Below, one piece after another: positions 8,719-15,139 of a DNA stretch of 16,389 bases (its first letter is position 1; each line of letters starts with the position of its first letter). The position numbers were made by a program, and so were the translations under genes. The stretch is from Caulobacter sp. (lineage in GTDB: Bacteria > Pseudomonadota > Alphaproteobacteria > Caulobacterales > Caulobacteraceae). Location of the stretch: NCBI GenBank assembly GCA_014378155.1, contig JACMOF010000183.1, positions 1-16,389 of the forward strand. Direction: 5' to 3'. Below the pieces are notes generated by a model that saw nothing but the letters and a program-made list of their open reading frames with translations, searched no databases and was not told where the DNA came from.

Positions 8719-9896
8719 TCGCCCCTGAGGCCAAACAGCAGGCGCACGCCTGGAATCCGCCTCACGATCTCGTAGGTCGCGAAACAGCCCGCGAAGGTGA
8801 AGACGATCAGAATCAAGGCCTCAAAAGGCTGGGGCAAACCCAGCTTGGCCAGATGGTGAGCCATCACCACGATCAAGGTCTGGTGCACGAGGTAGAACGG
8901 GAAGACGCCCACCGTCAGGTAGCGAAGGATGGGCCCGCCCCGGTTGAGATACTTGGCGCCGAACCCCAGGATCGCGGCGATCGCGCACCATGTGTCGGTC
9001 GTGTAGACGAAGCGCATCGCCCAACGCAGACCTTCCGGCGGGATCGGCGTGCCGGCGCGATAGACCCAGGCATAGGTCGCCCATCCGGCATAGGCCGCGA
9101 CCGCCAGGCCCAAGGCAAGCCAACGCGCGGCGATCAGGCGTTCGCGAAGCACCTCCGACTTGGCCAAGCCAAAGCCGAGCAAGAAAGCCGAGAACGACAC
9201 GGCGTGCACATAGTGGTCACCGACCAGGGCATGGGTTTCGCCGTAGCGCGGATAGAGCCAGGCGCGAACGAGGCCAAGAAACACGATGGGCCACAGGATC
9301 AGGCCAGGGCCGTTCAACACGCGTTCGGCGGCGGCTTGCAGGTGCTCACCCAACCGGCGCCAGATCAGCAGCAGGCCGGCCAGCACGAGGGTGTAGAACA
9401 GCAGATAGGCCACGAACCACATATGGTTCCAGGTCGGGGTGGTCAGGCAGCCGTCCGCCGAACACCAGTGACCAGACCCCGTGACATACTTGATCCAGAA
9501 ATCTCCGTAGGAGAAGGCCGAGCCAGGCCCCGCCGAGTGGGCCGCCGCGTACTCGACGACCTGGTAGTAGGACTGCGGCGGCACGATCACGAACATGGCA
9601 AACAGCAGCGGCGGCAGGAGGCGCGCCATCCGCGCCCCGGTTAATTTACCTACCGTCGTCTTGTCTGCCATGAACCGGGTCGCCGCTCCGGAGACCAGAA
9701 ACAGCAGAGTCAACCGCCAAGGATTGGTCACGAACATCGCCAATTCCAGGGTCTCAACGGGATGAGGCGACTTCACGTGCCACTCCCAGGGCACGTAGAA
9801 CATGCCGACGTGATACAGAATCAGCAGGAAGAACGCACTGACCCTAATCCAGTCAAGATCGTATCGGCGGGTCGGGGTTGAGACGGTCGTGGTCAT
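8676..9896 (-). CDS. Acyltransferase-3 family integral membrane protein
   Basis: Multi-pass inner-membrane protein (406 residues, roughly ten hydrophobic helices) of the acyltransferase 3 family, which includes OafA and OpgC and moves acyl groups onto sugars or glycans. It begins with the family pattern RRYDLDWIRVSAFFLLILYHVG (catalytic-type H29), then NPWRLTLLFLVSG with R62, and has a late HQTLIVV. The ATG at 9894-9896 is chosen because family similarity begins there; the frame stays open upstream but runs antisense to the LytTR gene. It is divergent from that gene with 132 bp between the preferred starts. The 3' end overlaps phhA by 43 bp. The acyl acceptor is not predictable; OpgC-like succinylation of glucans is one possibility. 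Confidence 0.87.
   Translation of the reverse strand: MTTTVSTPTRRYDLDWIRVSAFFLLILYHVGMFYVPWEWHVKSPHPVETLELAMFVTNPWRLTLLFLVSGAATRFMADKTTVGKLTGARMARLLPPLLFAMFVIVPPQSYYQVVEYAAAHSAGPGSAFSYGDFWIKYVTGSGHWCSADGCLTTPTWNHMWFVAYLLFYTLVLAGLLLIWRRLGEHLQAAAERVLNGPGLILWPIVFLGLVRAWLYPRYGETHALVGDHYVHAVSFSAFLLGFGLAKSEVLRERLIAARWLALGLAVAAYAGWATYAWVYRAGTPIPPEGLRWAMRFVYTTDTWCAIAAILGFGAKYLNRGGPILRYLTVGVFPFYLVHQTLIVVMAHHLAKLGLPQPFEALILIVFTFAGCFATYEIVRRIPGVRLLFGLRGDQSPAEAKSPPAFA
8698..8734. terminator. Strong hairpin shared by convergent phhA and acyltransferase genes
   Basis: Arms TTGGCCTCAG and CTGAGGCCAA form 10 bp. A further 5 bp (GGGCG/CGCCC) forms inside, past a single bulged C at 8708, with a six-base loop (8714-8719) that contains the phhA stop. 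The location at convergent 3' ends suggests a bidirectional terminator, but neither strand has a T run after it. The upstream part is coding on both strands. Confidence 0.45.
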
Positions 9897-10028
9897 GAGG
9901 GCACCCGTTTGAATAAGGATGACAAGGTCGTGGCCCAGCCCCGCGCCACAGGCCAAGACCCACGGGATCAGCGGGGCTTGGCAGGGACGAGCGGAAACCG
10001 ATTGGCGGCCAGCGGCGCGGTTTTCGGG

Positions 10029-10832
10029 ATGAGCGGCGAGGAGCGGCAAGGCATTTGGCGCGCCTGGCTTCTCGGCGTGGGTCTGATCTCCTGTATCGCC
10101 GTCGTCAACGTCCTGACCATCAGGCATGACGCCTCGCGCCTTGGCACGCTGGCGCCCGCGATATGGGAGGGCAGCAGCGCCTTGGTGACGCTGGTGATCT
10201 TCGCTATTCCGGCGTTGGTGGCGCTATGGACCACGCGGGCGTCGCCACGCTGGTGGCAGGCCGCGCCCGTTCACGTTTTGGCAGTCGTGATCTATTCGAT
10301 GCTGCACGTCAGCGGCTTCGTCCTGCTCCGCAAGGCAGCCTATTTCATGCTGCTGCATCAGCCTTATCAGTTCGGGTCGCTGTCCACCGAATTCCCCTAC
10401 GAATTCCGCAAGGACATGATGGCCTATGGCCTGGCCTCGATCATCTGTTACCTCTCGTTGCGGCGAAGCGGACGTCAGGCGGGCATATCGGCCCCAGCGC
10501 CCTCGGCCCCGGCCACGTTTGACATCCGAGACGGCGCTCGACTCTTGCGCGTTACCGTCGATGAAATCCTGGCCGTGCGTTCGGCGGGCAACTACACCGA
10601 GTTCCTGCTCCGCGACGGTCGGCGGCCGTTGATGCGGTCGTCCCTCAACGGCCTCGAAACCCGGCTCAGCGAACACGGCTTCGTTCGTATTCATCGCTCG
10701 TGGCTTGTCAATCCGGCGCGGGTGAGCGGACTCCGGCCGGCGGGATCTGGTGACTATGCCGTCGAGCTGGGCGATATCGAGGCCCCGCTTTCGAGGCGAT
10801 TCCCGACGGCGCTGGCGGCGCTGCGCGGCTAG
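10029..10832 (+). CDS. Membrane-anchored LytTR-domain transcriptional regulator
   Basis: Predicted DNA-binding regulator with an N-terminal membrane part and a C-terminal LytTR domain, 267 residues from this ATG. Four hydrophobic helices are seen at about 11-31, 45-68, 80-104 and 128-145, then a short Pro/Ala linker (about 150-163). The LytTR domain spans about 164-265, with the hallmark SAGNYTEFLLRDG and FVRIHRSWLVNPARV. It has no receiver domain, so it is not a classic two-component regulator; the helices may sense a membrane or small-molecule signal. The frame is open upstream to a TTG at 9909 and a GTG at 9930. I prefer ATG 10029 because the hydrophobic domain follows it closely and it leaves room for a divergent promoter. 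It may control the divergent acyltransferase gene. The stop overlaps that of the GNAT gene. Confidence 0.85.
   Translation: MSGEERQGIWRAWLLGVGLISCIAVVNVLTIRHDASRLGTLAPAIWEGSSALVTLVIFAIPALVALWTTRASPRWWQAAPVHVLAVVIYSMLHVSGFVLLRKAAYFMLLHQPYQFGSLSTEFPYEFRKDMMAYGLASIICYLSLRRSGRQAGISAPAPSAPATFDIRDGARLLRVTVDEILAVRSAGNYTEFLLRDGRRPLMRSSLNGLETRLSEHGFVRIHRSWLVNPARVSGLRPAGSGDYAVELGDIEAPLSRRFPTALAALRG
10829..10832. other. CTAG used as stop codon on both strands
   Basis: The palindrome CTAG supplies the TAG stop of the LytTR gene (10830-10832, plus) and the TAG stop of the GNAT gene (10829-10831, minus). There is therefore no intergenic space for a terminator between these convergent genes. Confidence 0.9.
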
Positions 10833-11341
10833 TCGAGCAGCAGACCCATGACGATGTCGTCGTCCACGCCGCCATCCGGCAGTCGGCCGCGGGCGATCAT
10901 CCGCCCCTCGATCTGAAACCCCAGGCGCTGGTAGAGCCGTTGAGCGCCGAGATTGGCCGCGCCGGTCCACAGCTCGATCCGGCGCACGGGCGGGCTGGCC
11001 TGGCGCGCGGCTTCGATCAGGGCGCGAAACAAGGCTGAGCCGACGCCCCGTCCCTGCCAGGCCGGATCGACCGCCACTGTGAGATCGGTCAGAACGTGGG
11101 CGAAGATCCGGACCTTCATTCGCTCGACGTGAAGTTCGCCGCACAGGCCGCCGTCCGCGCCAACCGCCAAAAGGTTGAAGCCCCCGTCATCCGCCGCGGA
11201 CATGGCGTGGGCGACATAGTCCTCAGTGACCTCCTCCGGCTGCCGCGCTAGGCCGCCAGGCTCCGCCGCGACCCGGCGATGGAGCGCCAGGATGGCCGCC
11301 GCGTCTTCCGGCATGGCGGGTCGGACGATGAAGTCGCTCAT
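10829..11341 (-). CDS. GNAT-family N-acetyltransferase at the end of the ast operon
   Basis: Predicted acetyl-CoA-dependent N-acyltransferase, 170 residues, covering one GNAT domain. The acetyl-CoA loop is VDPAWQGRGVGSALF, with Q96-GRGVG at 96-101. The C-terminal RRIELWTGAANLGAQRLYQRLGF plus DGGVDDDIVMGLLL resembles YhhY-type acetyltransferases. The ATG at 11339-11341 lies 2 bp after the astB stop, so the gene is almost certainly co-transcribed with the arginine pathway and is its last member. The upstream reading frame is open, but it is antisense or overlaps astB and is not used. YhhY-like enzymes acetylate amino acids or analogues, so an arginine-related acceptor is an attractive but untested guess. 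The 3' end meets the convergent LytTR gene at a shared CTAG. Confidence 0.88.
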   Translation of the reverse strand: MSDFIVRPAMPEDAAAILALHRRVAAEPGGLARQPEEVTEDYVAHAMSAADDGGFNLLAVGADGGLCGELHVERMKVRIFAHVLTDLTVAVDPAWQGRGVGSALFRALIEAARQASPPVRRIELWTGAANLGAQRLYQRLGFQIEGRMIARGRLPDGGVDDDIVMGLLLD

Positions 11342-11343
11342 GC

Positions 11344-12687
11344 TCAGGCAACTCGCTGAAATGGATAGAAGTCGCCACCGAGCTTGAGGATCGTCGTCAG
11401 CTCGTCCAACGCCTCGCGGCCCTCGACGATCAAGGAAGGGTCGATCAGGTCTGCCGGCGCCAGGCGATCGCGATAGCGGCGGGCGGCCCACAGGTTCAGG
11501 CGCTCGTGCAGCGCGGCGTCGAACCGTTGACCGGCGTTCGTCGCCGCCAGCTCGACCTCGGTCAACACGACGCGCAACCGCAGGCACGCAGGACCACCGC
11601 CGTTGCGCATGCTTTGCCGCACATCGACATATTCCACTCGACCTATGGGACCGTTGGAGCTGGCCAGCGCCTGAGCCGCCGCGTGGGCGCGTGGGTTGTC
11701 GCGGGTTTCGCCGGGGGCGAGCAGCACCAGGCGGTCCTCGCCGGGCAGGACCAGGAGCTGGGAGTTGAAGAGATAGCTTTTCACCAGGTCGTCCATCGGC
11801 AGGTCGGCTTCGCTGATCTCCACGAAGGTCGGTTCAAACAGCCCCTGGGCGGCGCGGCGCACACCGGCCTCCATCGCCGCGCGATCCTCGAAGGCCCGTT
11901 CGTGAAACAGCAGGCACTCCCGAGTGCCCACGCAGACCACGTCGTTGTGAAACGCCCCGCCATTGATCGCCGCCATGCCCTGACGCGCAAAGACACCCCG
12001 GGCCGCGCCATGCCGCCGCTCGACCGCCTCGAAGGCCTCGCGGGTCTGGCGGGCCGGATAGCGACCTTCCCAGCGCTCCCAGGCTTCGCGACCCCACACG
12101 AACAGGTTGACGCCGGCCTCACCGTGATCGGCGCAAAGCCGCACATGGTTGGCTGCGCCTTCGTCGGCGAAGTGCGGTTGGGCCAGCAGCGGGTCGTGCA
12201 CGGCGAACCGGGCCTCGTCGGAGAACAGGCGGCGAAGAGAACGCGTGGTCTGCTCGACCTCGAGACTGCGATGCAGGTTGGTCAGCAGGTTGGCCGGCGT
12301 GAAATGCACGCGGCCATCAGCGGTATCGGCACTGGGCGTGACGGTCGCGGCATTGGCCGCCCACATCGGCGATGCCGAGCAGGACGTAGCGGCCAAGGCA
12401 GGAGCATGTTTCCACGCTGTTTCCAACACCTTGGCGTCGGAACCTGAGAAGCCGATCGACCGCAGCAGCGCCAAATCTGGCCGCTCATGCGGCGGCAGCA
12501 CGAACTGCGGCAGCCCCCAGTCGGCCAGCTGGCGCATCTTGGTCAGCCCCTCCAGCACTGCGGCGCGTGGGTTGGAGGCCTCGCCGGCATTGGCCTGGCT
12601 GGCGATATTGCCGGGCGACAACCCGACATAGGAGTGTGTCGGCCCGACGAGCCCGTCGCAATTGGCCTCGACGGCGCGCGAGGTCAT
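11344..12687 (-). CDS. astB: N-succinylarginine dihydrolase
   Basis: Second enzyme of the arginine succinyltransferase pathway: N2-succinylarginine plus water gives N2-succinylornithine, two ammonia and CO2. The protein has 447 residues, the usual family length, and a guanidino-modifying (pentein) fold. The expected Glu-His-Cys triad is visible as E176 in FADEGAANH, H247 in GGAFHNDVV and C368 in GGGPACLRLRV. The N-terminus DGLVGPTHSYVGLSPGN and C-terminus LGGDFYPFQRV are characteristic. The ATG at 12685-12687 overlaps the astD stop by 4 bp (ATGA). It is followed 2 bp later by the GNAT gene. Identity is certain from motifs and context. Confidence 0.97.
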   Translation of the reverse strand: MTSRAVEANCDGLVGPTHSYVGLSPGNIASQANAGEASNPRAAVLEGLTKMRQLADWGLPQFVLPPHERPDLALLRSIGFSGSDAKVLETAWKHAPALAATSCSASPMWAANAATVTPSADTADGRVHFTPANLLTNLHRSLEVEQTTRSLRRLFSDEARFAVHDPLLAQPHFADEGAANHVRLCADHGEAGVNLFVWGREAWERWEGRYPARQTREAFEAVERRHGAARGVFARQGMAAINGGAFHNDVVCVGTRECLLFHERAFEDRAAMEAGVRRAAQGLFEPTFVEISEADLPMDDLVKSYLFNSQLLVLPGEDRLVLLAPGETRDNPRAHAAAQALASSNGPIGRVEYVDVRQSMRNGGGPACLRLRVVLTEVELAATNAGQRFDAALHERLNLWAARRYRDRLAPADLIDPSLIVEGREALDELTTILKLGGDFYPFQRVA

Positions 12688-14138
12688 TCCCGCAGGCCCT
12701 TGATATCGCTAAGGGTATTGGTGACGCTTGGCGCTTCGAAACTGGCCACGGGATAGGCGCAATAGTCTGCCGCGTAATAGGCGCTGGGGCGGTGGTTGCC
12801 CGAGCTGCCAAGGCCTCCGAACGGCATGGTCCCGGCCGCGCCCGTGGTCGGCCGGTTCCAGTTGACGACGCCGGCTCGGATACGCTTCAGGAAATGCTCC
12901 CAATGCGCTGTTTCACTGGAGATAAGACCCGCCGACAGACCGTATCGGGTGGCATTGGCGGCGGCGATTGCTTCGTCGAGCGAACCGACCCGGCGCACCT
13001 GCAGCAGCGGCGCGAAAAGCTCTTCGTCGGGGATCGTCTCACCGGTCACGTCGACCAAGCCAGGCGAGACAAAGGCGCCGCTCAGCCCATCGACCGACGT
13101 CATGGCGCGCAACGCCTTGCCGGGCATCGCCTTGGATCCGGCTAAAGCCATGGCGGCGGCCCGATCGGAGATCAGCGGTCCCATGAAAGGTTCCTCCCCG
13201 CCATTCCAGGCGCCGATGACCAGGCGCTCGGCCAAGGCAGCCACCGCGTCAATCACCGCCTTCCCGCTCGCGTCGTCGCGAACGATCAGTCTGCGCGCGC
13301 AGGAGCAGCGCTGGCCAGTGGTGATGAAGGCCGACTGCACGACCAAGGCCGCCACCGCCTGGACGTCGCCGGCGTCCCAGACCACCAGCGGATTGTTGCC
13401 GCCCAGTTCCAGCGCCAGGATCACATCGGGCCGATCGGCGAAGTGGCGGCGGAAGAACGCCCCGGCCTGCGCCGAGCCGGTGAACAGCAGGCCGTCGATC
13501 TCCTGGTCGATCAGCGCCTGGCCCACCTCCCGGCCGCCCTGGACTAGGTTGACGACACCGTCCGGCACGCCCGCCGCCTCTAGCGCCTCGACCAGCAGTT
13601 GGCCGGCCAGCGGCGTTTCTTCCGACGGCTTGAAAACCACAGTGTCGCCGGCCAGCAGCGCTGGGACGATATGACCGTTAGGCAGGTGGCCGGGGAAATT
13701 GAATGGTCCCAGCACGGCCATCACACCATGCGGTCGGTGACGCAGCACGGCGCGGCCAAAGGCCATCGCGCTCTCGTGCTCGCCCGTGCGTTCCTCATAG
13801 GCCTTGATCGACGCCTCGACCTTGCCGGCCATCGAGCCCAGCTCGGCCTTGGTCTCCCAGAGCGCCTTGCCGGTCTCGCGGCTCAGGGCCTCGGCGAAGT
13901 TGCTGGTGCGCGCGACCAGCACGTCCTTGTAGCGGCGCATAACGGCGATCCGCTCGTCACGCGGACGGTCGCCCCAGGCCGGGAACGCCTTGCGCGCCGC
14001 CGCGAGCGCCGCGACCACGTCGGCCGTCGAAGCCGTCGCCTGGCGCCAGATCACCGCGCCTGTCGTCGGGTCGATCGAGACCGCCTCGGCGCCGGCGCCC
14101 GCGCGCCACACGCCATCGATGAACACGCCGCCGCTCAT
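12684..14138 (-). CDS. astD: N-succinylglutamate 5-semialdehyde dehydrogenase
   Basis: NAD-dependent aldehyde dehydrogenase that oxidises N-succinylglutamate semialdehyde to N-succinylglutamate, the fourth step of the AST pathway. The 484 residues match the family. Catalytic elements are N147 in GPFNFPGHLPNG, K170 in VVFKPSEETP, E244 in LELGGNNPLV and the nucleophile C278 in TTGQRCSCARRL. The GQRCSCARRL context and NWNRPTTGA segment are typical of AstD among aldehyde dehydrogenases. The ATG at 14136-14138 overlaps the astA stop by 4 bp and its own stop overlaps the astB start by 4 bp, so translation of astA, astD and astB is coupled. Confidence 0.96.
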   Translation of the reverse strand: MSGGVFIDGVWRAGAGAEAVSIDPTTGAVIWRQATASTADVVAALAAARKAFPAWGDRPRDERIAVMRRYKDVLVARTSNFAEALSRETGKALWETKAELGSMAGKVEASIKAYEERTGEHESAMAFGRAVLRHRPHGVMAVLGPFNFPGHLPNGHIVPALLAGDTVVFKPSEETPLAGQLLVEALEAAGVPDGVVNLVQGGREVGQALIDQEIDGLLFTGSAQAGAFFRRHFADRPDVILALELGGNNPLVVWDAGDVQAVAALVVQSAFITTGQRCSCARRLIVRDDASGKAVIDAVAALAERLVIGAWNGGEEPFMGPLISDRAAAMALAGSKAMPGKALRAMTSVDGLSGAFVSPGLVDVTGETIPDEELFAPLLQVRRVGSLDEAIAAANATRYGLSAGLISSETAHWEHFLKRIRAGVVNWNRPTTGAAGTMPFGGLGSSGNHRPSAYYAADYCAYPVASFEAPSVTNTLSDIKGLRE

Positions 14139-15139
14139 GCCTTCACCCGCACCATTTCGCCGTCCTGGACTCCCAGGGCCGAAGCCGCGTCGCGGCCGAT
14201 GATCGCGCTCTCGCCATCGATCAGCACGGGTGTGCGCACCGCCCGAAAACTCGATACCGCCCCAGAGCAGATCAGCGCTTCCTCGCCATAGGCGTCTTCA
14301 CCCAGCCTGACGCGTAGCCGCCGCCCTTCTCGCACCGTCTTGATGTCGTCGCGCCGGGCCGCCACGGTTGGGCCAGCGTCGAAGATGTCCACGAGACCGG
14401 AAAATCGGAAGCCCTCGGTCTCCAGCATGGCGCGGGCCGCCTCGCCCTCGCGATGCACCCGGCCGATGGTCTCCGAAGCGGGTTGTGGCAGCAGCTCGGC
14501 GTAGATCGGGTGTCGCGGCGCCAGATCGAGGATGAACTGGCCATCGGTCGAGGCGCTCATCATGTCGGCCTCGTCGAACTCGAGCCGGAAGAATTTGCTG
14601 GCCACGTGGTCCCAGAACGGACAGCTGCCGTCCTCGTCGAACCAGCCGCGCAGTTCTGCCAGCACCATCTCGGCGAAGCGCTGCGGCTCCAGGCCAATGA
14701 GCATGTAGCGCGACTGGGCCAGCAAGCGCCCGGCCCCGCCCTTGCGACGCTCGGGCTTGAGGAACAGCGAGCCGACCTCCGACCAGCCGGCGCACTCGTT
14801 GACCAGCACCAGGGCGCGGTGGTCGAAACGCTTGTCGAGCGTGGGAGAAGACTGCGCCAAGGTCACGACGCGGAACGAGAAATGCGGCCGCTTCAAACCC
14901 ACGCCCGCCTTGACCCCGGCCACGCCGATCACGTCGCCGGCCTCCAGGTCATCGAGCATCAGGGTGTACCAAGCCTCGGGCGCGGCGACCTCGGAGTGGA
15001 AGCTGGCCTGGGACAAGGCAAGCCGGGAGCGCAGCGTTTGCTCATCCTCCGGCAGGCTGGTGAAGCCGCGGCCCGACAGGACGGCCAACTCCATCAGGCT
15101 GTCGAAATCAGCAGGCACGGCGGGACGGACGACAAGCAT
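14135..15139 (-). CDS. astA: Arginine N-succinyltransferase
   Basis: First enzyme of the AST pathway: arginine plus succinyl-CoA gives N2-succinylarginine. The 334 residues are close to the family length of about 340. Family signatures are VLSGRGFTSLPEDEQTL (about 20-36), VGSLFLKPERRKGGAGRLLAQSR (122-144, the acyl-CoA-binding loop of the GNAT-like fold), FWDHVASKFFRLEFDEADMMSA, and LAPRHPIYAELLP. The ATG at 15137-15139 abuts the stop of the M20 gene (TGAATG) and has GGAG nine bases upstream, inside that gene. There is one astA copy here, unlike the paired aruF/aruG subunits of Pseudomonas. Confidence 0.95.
   Translation of the reverse strand: MLVVRPAVPADFDSLMELAVLSGRGFTSLPEDEQTLRSRLALSQASFHSEVAAPEAWYTLMLDDLEAGDVIGVAGVKAGVGLKRPHFSFRVVTLAQSSPTLDKRFDHRALVLVNECAGWSEVGSLFLKPERRKGGAGRLLAQSRYMLIGLEPQRFAEMVLAELRGWFDEDGSCPFWDHVASKFFRLEFDEADMMSASTDGQFILDLAPRHPIYAELLPQPASETIGRVHREGEAARAMLETEGFRFSGLVDIFDAGPTVAARRDDIKTVREGRRLRVRLGEDAYGEEALICSGAVSSFRAVRTPVLIDGESAIIGRDAASALGVQDGEMVRVKA

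Noticed and set aside
9904..9912. CCCGTTTGA as a possible LytTR binding half-site
   Set aside because: Only a partial match to the usual site and no second copy at suitable spacing was seen.
9897..10127. Upstream extension of the acyltransferase frame
   Set aside because: The added 77 residues are not membrane-like, do not resemble the family, and run antisense to the LytTR gene; ATG 9896 fits the family N-terminus.
11342..11587. Upstream extension of the GNAT frame into astB
   Set aside because: The added residues are arginine-rich and overlap conserved astB codons; the GNAT fold begins at MSDFIVRPA.
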